Below are positions 50,058-58,755 of a stretch of DNA of 64,000 nt, in pieces. The DNA is taken from positions 8,927 to 72,926 of the forward strand of contig JBHOQX010000039.1 of NCBI GenBank assembly GCA_042408595.1. Direction: 5' to 3'. This stretch comes from JBHOQX01 sp042408595 (GTDB lineage Bacteria; Chloroflexota; Chloroflexia; Chloroflexales; Roseiflexaceae). The notes under the pieces were generated by a model, which searched no databases, was not told the origin of the DNA, and saw nothing but the letters and a program-made list of their open reading frames with translations. Both the position numbers and the translations under genes were made by a program. The first letter of the stretch is position 1, and the number at the start of each line of letters is the position of its first letter.

Positions 50058-52766
50058 TCAAACCGGCTGCGGCGTGGCCGCCAACGGCAGCGTGAAACGG
50101 AACACCGCCCCGCCGCCCGGCCGCTGCTCCGCCCACATGCGCCCCCCATGCGCCTCGATCATGCCACGGCAGATCGACAGACCGAGTCCAGCACCGCGCC
50201 CACCATCCGGCGCCCCCCGATAAAATTTCTCGAACACCCGCTCTTCCGCGCCCGGCGGCAGCCCCGGCCCACGATCGGCGACCGACACCTCGACTGTCTC
50301 CCCAACGCGGCGAGCGCTCAACTCCACCGGGGTGCCTGCCGGGGAATGCTTGGCTGCGTTGTCCAGCAGATTCAGCAGCACCTGTTCGATCAGGGCGGCA
50401 TCGATCGCCAGGGGCGGCAGGTCGTCCGGCAGGCGCACCGTGATCGGATGGTCCGGCGCGGCGGCCTCAGCGCGGGCGACAGCCGCGCCGACCACCTCTT
50501 CCAGCGGCTGCCACTCGCGGTGGGGCTGGAGCGCGCCGGCTTCGAGCCGCGTCATGTCGAGCAGGTTACTGACCAGACGGTTGAGCCGCACCGCCTCCTC
50601 ATAGGCCGTGCGCGCCAGCTCGTCGCGCGTCGCTGGGTCAAGCGTCGCGCCTCCCTCGAGCAGGCTGCTGGTTGCCCCGGTGATCACGGCCAGGGGGGTG
50701 CGCAGATCGTGCGAGACGGATGACAGGAGCGAAGCGCGCATGCGCTCGGTTTCGGCGCGCAACTGCGCTCGCTGCGCTGCGTCCGCTAAGATCGCGCGCT
50801 CGATCGCCAGCGCAGCTTGGGCGGCAAACGTTTCGAGCAGGTGCAGTTGCTCGGGGGCCTGGAAGCGGCGCGGGTCTTTCGGGCGCACACCCAGCACACC
50901 GACCGCGCCCTGCGAGCCGGCGAGCGGCAGATAGAGCGATTTCGCGCTCGGCAGGGTGCCTGTGCCGAGCCCGGCCGGCTCGCCGTGGCGGAACGCCCAC
51001 TCGGCGACCCCCTGCTCGCCGCTGTCCGGTGCAAAGATCTGGTCTGCGGCCCCGTGGGACCACCAGCCCGAGACGCTGCCCCATGGCTGGAGCCGGCCGC
51101 TGGCAGTCGTCAGATAGATAAGCACCTGGCTGTCGAAGACCTCGTGGATGTGGCGCACCGTCGCCTGGAGCAGCTGCTCCAGGCCGCGCGTGCCCGCCAG
51201 TTCGCGGCTGAAGGCGTAGAGCGCCGCGGTGCGCCGCTCGCGCTGCCGCGCTGCCTCGGCCTGCTGCCGGAAACGAACCGTCAGGTTGCTGCTCACCAGC
51301 GCCACGGCCAGCATCACGACGAACGTCAGGATGTACTGCGTATCGCTGACGGCGAACGACCATTGCGGCGGGATGAACAAGAAATCGAACGCCAGCACGC
51401 TCAGCACCGACGCCAGCACCGCTGGCCCGCGCCCGTAGCGCATCGCCACGCCGACGACCGCTAGCAGGTAGAGCATCACCGTGTTGGCCTCGGCGAAGCT
51501 CGGGAACAGCGAGTCGATCGCAAACAGCGCGGCCGTCACCAGCCCGATCGCCGCCGCGCTCCAGGCGTAGGCCGTTGCCGAAGCAGCCGGCTGCGAGGCA
51601 AGCGCCGCCAGCGGCGGTTCCGTGTCGCCGTAGTCGCCCGAAAGCACATACACATCGACCACGCCGCTCTTCCGCAGCAGATCATCCGCCACGGAGCCAA
51701 AGAGCAGATCTTGCCAGCGCGGGCGCTCAGGCTTGCCGATCACGATTTTGCTGATATTGCGGCTGCGGGCATACGCCACCAGCTCGTCCGCTGCGTTCGC
51801 TCCGCTGAGGGTCACAGTCTGCGCGCCGAGCTGTTCCGCCAGGCGCAGCGTCTGCATCGCCTGCTCGCGCTCAGTTTCTGGCAAGCGCAGCTCGGCGGGC
51901 GTTTCGACATACGCGACAATCCACTCGGCGCGCAGGCTGGCGGCCATGCGCCGCGCCGCCCGCACCAGCCGGGCCGCAGCCGGGCTGCTATCGACCCCTA
52001 CCAGGATGCGCTCCGCCGCCGGCCATGGCTCGGTGATCGCGTGGTCGCGCCGGTAGGCGTCCATCTGCGCGTCCACCCGCTCGGCGGTGCGGCGCAACGC
52101 CAGTTCGCGCAGTGCGATCAGGTTGCCCTTGCGGAAGAAATGGCTGAGCGCCCGCCCGGCCTGCTGCGGCATGTAGACCTTGCCCTCGCGCAAGCGCTGC
52201 AACAGATCGTCCGGCGGCAGGTCGATCAGTTCGACCTCGTCGGCCTCGTCCAGCACGCGATCCGGCACCGTCTCGCGCACAACGACCCCGGTGATCTGGG
52301 CGACCACATCGTTCAGGCTTTCGATATGCTGGACGTTAACGGTGGTGTAGACATCGATCCCGGCGGCGAGCAACTCTTCAATATCCTGCCAGCGCCGGGC
52401 GTGGCGCGAGCCGGGGGCATTGGTGTGGGCGAGTTCGTCCACCAGGATCAGCTGCGGCCGGCGGGCCAGAGCGGCATCCAGGTCGAACTCGCGCAGCGTG
52501 ACGCCACGGTACTCGACCGTGCGTGGCGGCAGGCACTCCAGCCCATCCAACAGCGCCTCGGTCTCGTGCCGGCCGTGTGGCTCGACATAGCCCACGACCA
52601 CGTCCACCCCCTCGGCGCGCTTTTCGCGGGCGGCCTCGAGCATAGCGTAGGTCTTGCCGACGCCAGCGGCGGCGCCGAAGAAAATCTTCAGCCGGCCGCG
52701 GCGCTGCTGCGTCTCCTCGGCCTGGACACGGGCAAGCAATGTTTCGGGATCTGGTCGGTCGCGCAT
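50058..52766 (-). CDS. kdpD: KdpD osmosensitive K+ sensor histidine kinase
   Basis: The 902-residue membrane kinase has the complete KdpD layout: N-terminal KdpD domain with Walker A FFGAAAGVGKTYAMLEAARE and ILVDELAHTNAPGSRHARRW, a universal-stress-like domain (ERILVGVDSSPAAARLVRAA), four helices of DUF4118 (about 425-505), a GAF domain, the H-box SSVSHDLRTPLAVITGATSS and the ATP-binding DNAAKHSPAGTPV and RGAGLGLSICRGM. It senses K+ and c-di-AMP in other bacteria (USP domain). ATG 52766 fits the conserved start RDRPDPETLLARVQ; the frame is open upstream to 52814. It diverges from the KimA unit. Confidence 0.96.
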   Translation of the reverse strand: MRDRPDPETLLARVQAEETQQRRGRLKIFFGAAAGVGKTYAMLEAAREKRAEGVDVVVGYVEPHGRHETEALLDGLECLPPRTVEYRGVTLREFDLDAALARRPQLILVDELAHTNAPGSRHARRWQDIEELLAAGIDVYTTVNVQHIESLNDVVAQITGVVVRETVPDRVLDEADEVELIDLPPDDLLQRLREGKVYMPQQAGRALSHFFRKGNLIALRELALRRTAERVDAQMDAYRRDHAITEPWPAAERILVGVDSSPAAARLVRAARRMAASLRAEWIVAYVETPAELRLPETEREQAMQTLRLAEQLGAQTVTLSGANAADELVAYARSRNISKIVIGKPERPRWQDLLFGSVADDLLRKSGVVDVYVLSGDYGDTEPPLAALASQPAASATAYAWSAAAIGLVTAALFAIDSLFPSFAEANTVMLYLLAVVGVAMRYGRGPAVLASVLSVLAFDFLFIPPQWSFAVSDTQYILTFVVMLAVALVSSNLTVRFRQQAEAARQRERRTAALYAFSRELAGTRGLEQLLQATVRHIHEVFDSQVLIYLTTASGRLQPWGSVSGWWSHGAADQIFAPDSGEQGVAEWAFRHGEPAGLGTGTLPSAKSLYLPLAGSQGAVGVLGVRPKDPRRFQAPEQLHLLETFAAQAALAIERAILADAAQRAQLRAETERMRASLLSSVSHDLRTPLAVITGATSSLLEGGATLDPATRDELARTAYEEAVRLNRLVSNLLDMTRLEAGALQPHREWQPLEEVVGAAVARAEAAAPDHPITVRLPDDLPPLAIDAALIEQVLLNLLDNAAKHSPAGTPVELSARRVGETVEVSVADRGPGLPPGAEERVFEKFYRGAPDGGRGAGLGLSICRGMIEAHGGRMWAEQRPGGGAVFRFTLPLAATPQPV

Positions 52767-52864
52767 AGGCTGGCGAAGGAGCAGAAGGATGCGGTGACGC
52801 TGGCGTTGCGGCACCCTCCTGGCCGCTCCACGCCATGATACTACCGAACGTCTGCGAGCGCCAT

Positions 52865-52905
52865 CTTTATGAAATCTTTATATCAAACGGGCCCATCCTT
52901 ATACT
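52865..52905 (+). promoter_or_regulatory. Candidate KdpE operator overlapping a promoter, upstream of the KimA unit
   Basis: CTTTATGAAATCTTTATAT (52865-52883) contains two CTTTA half-sites 11 bases apart. The second TTTATA (52877-52882) sits 17 bases before TATACT (52900-52905), i.e. at the -35 position. Sixteen of 19 bases match 61142-61160 before the kdp operon, where the spacing to the -10 is also 17. The element lies between divergent kdpD and the KimA unit, so it could also affect kdpDE. Confidence 0.7.
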
Positions 52906-52987
52906 TTCTTAGCGATCGGGGCGCTAGGATGGCCGCGCTCGGCGAGCTGGCTCGATGTGGCGCCTCGCCGCCCTACGGAACATTGCC

Positions 52988-53302
52988 ATGCGCGCGCACC
53001 GGCTCGTCAACATCCTCGCCCTGCTGCTCCGTGTTGCCCGCGGCCTGCTACACAGCACAGCGGCCGTGCGGGTGCTGGTGAACCTGGCCTCGCTGGCGAG
53101 TATCGCGCTGTTCGCGCTCTGGACGCTGCATCATTATCAGGCGCCGGCGCCGCCCGCTTGGGTCGGGATGACGATTCGCGCCGCGGTGTTCGCGATCTGG
53201 ATCTTTGTGCTGCGCGAATGGCTCCTGCTGCGGATCGACCCCGATGGCCGCCCGCCGGACCAGGATTGTCCGCCGGATACAGACACTGAGCACTCGCAAT
53301 GA
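52988..53302 (+). CDS. 104-residue two-helix membrane protein coupled to KimA
   Basis: The frame starts MRAHRLVNILALLLRVARGL, has hydrophobic stretches around LVNLASLASIALFALWTL and MTIRAAVFAIWIFVLREWLL, and ends in an acidic Pro/Asp tail. Its stop overlaps the start of the K+ importer gene (ATGA). An upstream ATG at 52955 (MWRLAALRN) is possible. I know no family. It is the first gene under the candidate KdpE-controlled promoter, and its size and layout are like those of the proteins at 60731-61048 and 55903-56229. Confidence 0.7.
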   Translation: MRAHRLVNILALLLRVARGLLHSTAAVRVLVNLASLASIALFALWTLHHYQAPAPPAWVGMTIRAAVFAIWIFVLREWLLLRIDPDGRPPDQDCPPDTDTEHSQ

Positions 53303-55140
53303 TTGACTCGCTGAAACGATTCCTTGTCGGGCGCCCGCTCGAAACCGCGGCGCAGCAGCACCAGCGGCTGCGTAAGATTGTCGCACTGGCGGTCTTCGCC
53401 TCGGACGCGATCAGCTCCAATGCCTATGCGACCGAGGCGATCATGCTGGTGCTGATGACGGCCGGGGCCGGAGCCCTGGCGCTCTCCATCCCGATTGCGG
53501 GCGCGATCACCGTGCTACTGCTGATCGTCGGGTTTTCGTACCGGCAGACGATCCATGCCTACCCCAACGGCGGCGGTGCGTATATCGTGGCCCGTGCGAA
53601 CCTTGGTGAGCTGGCCGGCCTGACCGCCGCCGCCGCGCTGTTGATCGACTATGTCCTCACCGTCGCCGTATCGGTAGCCGCTGGCGTCTTCGCGATCACC
53701 TCGTTGGCTGCAACGTGGGGCTATCCGAATCTGAGCGACTACCGTGTCGAGATCGCGCTGGGCTGCATCGCGCTGATCACGATCGTGAACCTGCGCGGCG
53801 TCAAGGAGAGCGGTGCGATCTTCGCCGTCCCAACCTACCTGTTTATCGTCAGCATGCTCCTCTGCATTGCGATAGGCATCGCCCGGCTGACCTGGCTCGG
53901 TACACCGCCGCACGCGCCCGCCGTCGAGCTGCCACCGCCGAGCGCCTCGATTGGGATCTTTCTGCTGCTGCAGGCGTTCTCCGCCGGCTGCACGGCGCTC
54001 ACCGGCGTCGAAGCGATCTCCAATGGGGTCACGGCCTTCAAACCGCCCGAGTCAGAGAACGCCTCCCGAACGCTGCTGGCCATGGTCGCGATCCTGGGCA
54101 CGATCTTCCTGGGGATCACGTTTCTGGCGTATGCCTACGGCGTCGTCCCACGCGAAGCAGAGAGCGTTGTCTCGCAAATCGCGCGCCTGACAGTCGGCGC
54201 GGGGGGGTTCTACTTCGTCATTCAGGTCGCCACGGCGCTGATCCTGGTGCTGGCCGCCAACACCAGCTACGCCGATTTCCCGCGTCTGGCCTCGCTGCTG
54301 GCGCGCGATCGCTTTCTGCCGCGCCAGTTCGCCAGCCGCGGCGACCGGCTGGTCTTCTCGAACGGCATTCTGTTTCTGGGGTTGGTGGCCGCGCTGCTGA
54401 TCATCGTCTTCGATGCCCGCGAGCAGGCCATGCTGCCGTTATACGCGATCGGGGTCTTTATCTCGTTTACCCTCTCGCAAAGCGGCATGGTGCAGCACTG
54501 GCTGCGCACACGCGCCCCCGGCTGGCGGCGCAGCGTGGTGATCAACGCGATTGGCGCGGTGCTGACCGCGATCGTCTTTCTGGTGATCATCACCACGCGC
54601 TTCACCCATGGGGCGTGGGCAGTGCTGGTCGCCATCCCGCTGTTGGTGGGCATGTTCCTGCTGATCCACCGCCACTACGCCGACCTCGCGGCGCAACTGT
54701 CGCTCGCCGACGCTATGCCGGTCCGGCCGGTACAGCGTCACACTGTGCTGGTGCTGATCTCCGGCGTGCATCGCGGGGTGATCCCGGCGCTGGCGTACGC
54801 TAAGTCGCTCGCGCCGGACAACACGATCGCGCTGTATGTTGAGCTCGACCCCGACGAATCGGCGAAGGTGCGGGAGAAATGGGCGAGATGGGGCGGCGAC
54901 ATCCCGCTGACGATCCTGCCATCCCCCTACCGCAGCCTCGTGCGGCCGATCCTGCGCTATATCGACGAAGTGGCGCATCGGTACGATGATGATGTGCTGA
55001 CAGTCATTTTGCCCGAGTTTATCCCCTCGAAGTGGTGGCAGCACCTGCTGCACAACCAGACCGCGCTGCTGCTGAAGACTGCGCTGCTATTCCACAAAGG
55101 TGTCGTGCTGACGAGTGTGCCATATCATCTGGATGGGTAG
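53299..55140 (+). CDS. kimA: KimA-type K+ importer (APC superfamily)
   Basis: The 613-residue protein has about twelve hydrophobic segments and begins RLRKIVALAVFASDAISSNA then YATEAIMLVL, followed by FSYRQTIHAYPNGGGAYIVA. These are hallmarks of KimA (Bacillus YdaO), the high-affinity proton-coupled K+ importer. The cytoplasmic C-terminal 150 residues (RHTVLVLISGVHRGVIPALA) resemble the universal-stress-like regulatory domain. In Bacillus KimA is inhibited by c-di-AMP, which fits the receptor gene at 38566. No ydaO riboswitch is visible in the short leader. Translation is coupled to the preceding small membrane protein gene. Confidence 0.88.
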   Translation: MIDSLKRFLVGRPLETAAQQHQRLRKIVALAVFASDAISSNAYATEAIMLVLMTAGAGALALSIPIAGAITVLLLIVGFSYRQTIHAYPNGGGAYIVARANLGELAGLTAAAALLIDYVLTVAVSVAAGVFAITSLAATWGYPNLSDYRVEIALGCIALITIVNLRGVKESGAIFAVPTYLFIVSMLLCIAIGIARLTWLGTPPHAPAVELPPPSASIGIFLLLQAFSAGCTALTGVEAISNGVTAFKPPESENASRTLLAMVAILGTIFLGITFLAYAYGVVPREAESVVSQIARLTVGAGGFYFVIQVATALILVLAANTSYADFPRLASLLARDRFLPRQFASRGDRLVFSNGILFLGLVAALLIIVFDAREQAMLPLYAIGVFISFTLSQSGMVQHWLRTRAPGWRRSVVINAIGAVLTAIVFLVIITTRFTHGAWAVLVAIPLLVGMFLLIHRHYADLAAQLSLADAMPVRPVQRHTVLVLISGVHRGVIPALAYAKSLAPDNTIALYVELDPDESAKVREKWARWGGDIPLTILPSPYRSLVRPILRYIDEVAHRYDDDVLTVILPEFIPSKWWQHLLHNQTALLLKTALLFHKGVVLTSVPYHLDG

Positions 55141-55169
55141 GCCCGCGACGACGACCATGGACGCATGCC

Positions 55170-55199
55170 GCGTGCCTGGTCGGTCGTGACCCGGCACGC
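55170..55199. terminator. Possible bidirectional hairpin between convergent kimA and kdpC
   Basis: GCGTGCC (55170-55176) and GGCACGC (55193-55199) form a 7-base stem with a 16-base loop. It lies between the two converging genes. No T-run follows on either strand, so it would be a non-canonical or rho-assisted end. Confidence 0.35.
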
Positions 55200-55256
55200 A
55201 CGCTGCAGCTTCTCCAAAAGCGCTTGCTTTCGGTCGTTGGGTCGGTTCTTTGTGAT

Positions 55257-55859
55257 TCACCGCAGCCCATCCAGCGCCAGGTTTAGCGCCAGCACGTTCA
55301 CGCGCGGCTCGCCGAGCAGCCCAAAGGTGCGCCCCTCGGTGAAGCGGGCCACCAAGGCGCGTACCTGATCCTCGCGCAGCCCGCGCACCCGTGCCACCCG
55401 CCCGACCTGGTACTCTGCCGCTGCCGGGCTGATGTGCGGGTCGAGGCCGCTGGCCGAGGCGGTGACAAGATCGACCGGGATCGGCTTGGTGTTCCCCGGA
55501 TCAGCGGCTCGTAACGCGTTGATGCGCGCCTCCACCGCCTGACGCAGCGCCGGGTTAAGCGGGCCGAGGTTTGAGCCGGATGAGCCGGTAAGCGTCTGGC
55601 CGTTGAAGGCGGTATAGGGCGCCGGCCCGGTGGCCGAAAGCCGGCCCCAGAAATAGTTTGGATCATCAAACGGCTGGCCGATCAGCGCCGAGCCGCGCAC
55701 CGCGCCCTGTGCGTCGCGGATGAGGCTGCCTTCGGCCTGTGCCGGAAACGCGAGCTGCGCTACGCCGGTGACCACCAGCGGGTAGATCACACCGGTGATC
55801 ACCGTGAGGATGACCAGCGCCGCGAGCGCCGGACGGAGGTGGATGAAGAGTGCTTTCAT
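55257..55859 (-). CDS. kdpC: K+-transporting ATPase subunit KdpC
   Basis: The 200-residue protein has an N-terminal helix (LRPALAALVILTVITGVIYP) and the KdpC periplasmic domain: PLVVTGVAQLAFPAQAEGSL, GSALIGQPFDDPNYFWGRLS, SGSNLGPLNPAL and LVTASASGLDPHISPAAAEY. It stabilises the KdpFABC complex and its K+ affinity. AGGGAAAG precedes ATG 55859. A small membrane gene separates it from kdpB, unlike most kdp operons where kdpB and kdpC are adjacent. Confidence 0.97.
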   Translation of the reverse strand: MKALFIHLRPALAALVILTVITGVIYPLVVTGVAQLAFPAQAEGSLIRDAQGAVRGSALIGQPFDDPNYFWGRLSATGPAPYTAFNGQTLTGSSGSNLGPLNPALRQAVEARINALRAADPGNTKPIPVDLVTASASGLDPHISPAAAEYQVGRVARVRGLREDQVRALVARFTEGRTFGLLGEPRVNVLALNLALDGLR

Positions 55860-55902
55860 GGTCTTTCCCTGTTCAGCCGGCTCACGACGAGCGCAAGCAG
55901 GG

Positions 55903-56229
55903 TTATGAGCTCAGATCGTTGCTGTAGGCAGAGCTGGCTTGTGTTCGTCGTCGTTCGTCAAGGGTCGTGGACAACAGATAACCGCTGACGGTCCGACCAT
56001 CAGGGCTTGGCTGCGTGCGCCGCGCTGCCCGCTCTTCCTGCGCCAACGCTGCCCTGTTGGCGCATACCCAGGCGGTCATTCCGGCGAGCGTGAGAGCGCA
56101 CCAACCGACCTCGGCGGCTATCTCCCATGGAGCCGATAGGTGCGCCCGCCCCAACAGGAATGCCAACCCGATCATCGCCGCCAGCAAGACGTCCAGTTGC
56201 CAGCGCTTAGGGCGGTCAGCCTGCCGCAT
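55903..56229 (-). CDS. 108-residue two-helix membrane protein inserted between kdpB and kdpC
   Basis: The frame begins MRQADRPKRWQLDVLLAAMI, has two hydrophobic stretches (LLAAMIGLAFLLGRA, GWCALTLAGMTAWVCANRAA) and a polar Arg/Ser-rich C-terminal tail. GGAGG lies 7 bases before ATG 56229, 16 bases after the kdpB stop, so expression is likely. I recognise no family. The position inside the operon suggests a Kdp accessory or regulatory protein; that is inference. Confidence 0.7.
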   Translation of the reverse strand: MRQADRPKRWQLDVLLAAMIGLAFLLGRAHLSAPWEIAAEVGWCALTLAGMTAWVCANRAALAQEERAARRTQPSPDGRTVSGYLLSTTLDERRRTQASSAYSNDLSS

Positions 56230-56245
56230 AGCGCCGCCTCCGAAT

Positions 56246-58360
56246 CTAGGTCAAACCGAACGCAACCAGTATCAGGTCGATCAGTTTGATGCCAATGAAC
56301 GGCACGATCAGTCCGCCGAGGCCGTAGATCAGCAAGTTGCGCCGTAGCAGCCGAGCCGCGCCGACGGGACGGTAGCGCACCCCGCGCAGCGTCAGCGGGA
56401 TGAGCGCGATGATGATCAGCGCGTTGAAGATCACCGCCGAGGCGATCGCGCTCGCGGGTGTCGCGAGCCGCATGATGTTGAGCGCATCGAGCTGCGGATA
56501 GGTGACCGCGAACGCGGCCGGGATGATCGCAAAATACTTGGCGACATCGTTGGCGATCGAAAAGGTCGTCAGCGCGCCGCGCGTCATCAGCAACTGTTTG
56601 CCGATCTCGACCACCTCGATCAGCTTGGTCGGGTTCGAGTCGAGGTCGACCATGTTGCCAGCCTCTTTGGCGGCCTGCGTCCCCGTGTTCATCGCCACGG
56701 CGACATCCGCCTGGGCGAGGGCCGGTGCGTCGTTCGTGCCATCGCCCGTCATGGCCACGAGCCGCCCGCCGGTCTGATACTCGCGGATGAGCTGCAGCTT
56801 CGCCTCCGGCGTCGCCTCGGCCAGGAAATCATCTACGCCGGCCTCGGCGGCGATCGCCGCAGCCGTGAGCGGGTTGTCGCCGGTGATCATCACCGTCTTG
56901 ATCCCCATCCGCCGCAACTCGGCGAAGCGCTCCTTGATGCCGCCCTTCACGATGTCTTTTAACTCGACGACCCCCAGCACCCGCGAGCCATCCGCCACAA
57001 CCAGCGGCGTGCCACCCGCCCGGGCGATGGTCTCGACCGCGGCGCGTACCTCGGGTGGGATCCTGCCGCCGTGCGCTGTGACATACTGCTCGATCGCATC
57101 GGCGGCGCCCTTGCGAATCTGGCTGCCGTTCAGGTTGACGCCGCTCATGCGGGTTTGAGCGGTGAACGGCACGAATTCGGCGTGCAGCTCATGGATCGCC
57201 CGCTCCCGAATGCCGTAGCGCTCCTTCGCCAGCACAACAATGCTGCGCCCCTCGGGAGTTTCGTCCGCCAGGCTGGCGAGCTGCGCTGCATCCGCCAGAT
57301 GCGCTTCGCCGACCCCGTCCGCCGGGATGAAGGCTGTCGCCTGGCGGTTGCCGAGCGTGATCGTGCCGGTTTTATCCAGCAGCAGCACATCGACATCCCC
57401 GGCGGCCTCGACCGCCCGGCCCGACATGGCAATCACATTCGCCTGGATCATGCGGTCCATCCCGGCGATGCCGATCGCCGAGAGCAGCCCGCCGATGGTC
57501 GTCGGGATCAGGCAGACGAGCAGCGCCACCAGCACCGTGACGGTGACCGGCGCACCCTGACCGCCGTTGGCCTGCACCGCGAAGAGCGAGAACGGTAGGA
57601 GTGTGGCACAGGCCAGCAGAAAGATAATCGTCAGCGCGGCAAGCAGAATGTTCAGCGCGATCTCGTTTGGCGTCTTCTGGCGCTTTGCCCCCTCGACCAT
57701 GCTGATCATGCGGTCGAGGAACGTCTCGCCCGGGTTGGCGGTCACCCGGACGACCAGCCAGTCGGAGAGCACGCGCGTCCCACCGGTCACGGCGCTGCGG
57801 TCGCCGCCGCTCTCGCGAATGACCGGCGCGCTCTCGCCGGTGATCGCGCTCTCATCCACCGAGGCGACCCCCTCGATCACCTCGCCGTCGGACGGAATAA
57901 AGTCGCCCGCCTCGACCAGCACGATATCCCCTTTGCGCAGGCTGGCCGCGCTGACCAATTCCGGCTTGAGCTGTCGCCAGTCGACATGGGATGGGGCATC
58001 GTTCGATGCTTTGAGGTTGGCGCCCGGGATGCGCTTGGCGGTCACATCGCGGCGCGCCGCCCGCAGAGCATCGGCCTGGGCCTTGCCGCGCCCCTCGGCC
58101 ATCGCCTCGGCGAAGTTGGCGAACAGCACGGTGAACCACAGCCAGACGCTGATCGCAAAGATGAAGCTGGCCGGGGCCTCGCCGCGCCCAACGAGCGCCT
58201 GGACCCACAGGCCGGCCGTCAGCAGCGCGCCGATCAGCACAACAAACATCACCGGGTTGCGCACCTGAACGCGCGGGTCGAGCTTCCGAAAGGCGTCCAC
58301 CACCGCCCGCCGCACGATCGGCGGGTCGAAGAGGGGACGAGGTTGAGCATGATCAGCCAT
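56246..58360 (-). CDS. kdpB: K+-transporting P-type ATPase catalytic subunit KdpB
   Basis: The 704-residue P-type ATPase (subfamily IA) energises K+ uptake. TGES (about 174-177) is the actuator motif, DKTGT (Asp329) holds the phosphorylated aspartate, CLIPTTIGGLLSAIGIAGMD is characteristic of KdpB, and MTGDGTNDAPALAQADVAVA is the hinge. The C-terminal three helices end in GLGGLIVPFIGIKLIDLIL. GGGAGAT precedes ATG 58360. It is separated from kdpA by 395 bases, which is unusual. Confidence 0.98.
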   Translation of the reverse strand: MADHAQPRPLFDPPIVRRAVVDAFRKLDPRVQVRNPVMFVVLIGALLTAGLWVQALVGRGEAPASFIFAISVWLWFTVLFANFAEAMAEGRGKAQADALRAARRDVTAKRIPGANLKASNDAPSHVDWRQLKPELVSAASLRKGDIVLVEAGDFIPSDGEVIEGVASVDESAITGESAPVIRESGGDRSAVTGGTRVLSDWLVVRVTANPGETFLDRMISMVEGAKRQKTPNEIALNILLAALTIIFLLACATLLPFSLFAVQANGGQGAPVTVTVLVALLVCLIPTTIGGLLSAIGIAGMDRMIQANVIAMSGRAVEAAGDVDVLLLDKTGTITLGNRQATAFIPADGVGEAHLADAAQLASLADETPEGRSIVVLAKERYGIRERAIHELHAEFVPFTAQTRMSGVNLNGSQIRKGAADAIEQYVTAHGGRIPPEVRAAVETIARAGGTPLVVADGSRVLGVVELKDIVKGGIKERFAELRRMGIKTVMITGDNPLTAAAIAAEAGVDDFLAEATPEAKLQLIREYQTGGRLVAMTGDGTNDAPALAQADVAVAMNTGTQAAKEAGNMVDLDSNPTKLIEVVEIGKQLLMTRGALTTFSIANDVAKYFAIIPAAFAVTYPQLDALNIMRLATPASAIASAVIFNALIIIALIPLTLRGVRYRPVGAARLLRRNLLIYGLGGLIVPFIGIKLIDLILVAFGLT

Positions 58361-58755
58361 ATCTATCTCCCAAGAAGAGCGTACAACGCGCTGCGCCTTC
58401 CCCGCGTGGGCAACGGTGTTGCACCGAGGCGTGGCGCCGAACGGATGGAGCCTATGCCCGTTAGCGATCCTCCGCCGTGCGACCGGGTGCCGGTCCACGC
58501 GCCGCGCCTGCCCACGGCGGACAAACGCCGGCTGAAGCCCTCGCCTCCCGCGGTAGTCGATCCATACCGCCCGAGGGCAGGATCAGGTGCTTTTGTATCC
58601 GGCGTTGCTTGTGCGTATCGCATCACAATGCCATCCATGCGCTCCATGCTTCCCGCATGTGATCGTGCGCGTGCGATACAGCGAGGCGGCACGCGCAAGC
58701 AGACCGCAGTGCCCGTGGCGCTTGATGCCGGGTTCCTGCTGCCTCACGCCCATCG
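58361..58755. other. 395-bp non-coding gap between kdpA and kdpB with a large potential hairpin
   Basis: No convincing gene is found on either strand. GTATCGCATCACA (58615-58627) can pair with TGTGA (58658-58662) and TGCGATAC (58672-58679), with a 9-base bulge on the 3' arm; CATGC/GCATG words lie in the loop. Such a structure in the leftward transcript might modulate the KdpA:KdpB ratio or stabilise an RNA end. kdpA and kdpB are usually nearly contiguous. Confidence 0.5.

Noticed and set aside
52884..52987. A c-di-AMP (ydaO) riboswitch before kimA
   Set aside because: The leader between the predicted transcription start and the first gene is only about 75 bases, too short for the riboswitch, and its conserved core is not seen.
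58363..58698. Open frame in the kdpA-kdpB gap on the minus strand
   Set aside because: No ribosome site, no hydrophobic segment or recognisable domain, and Arg/Ser/Gly-rich composition like other shadow frames. It overlaps the potential hairpin.
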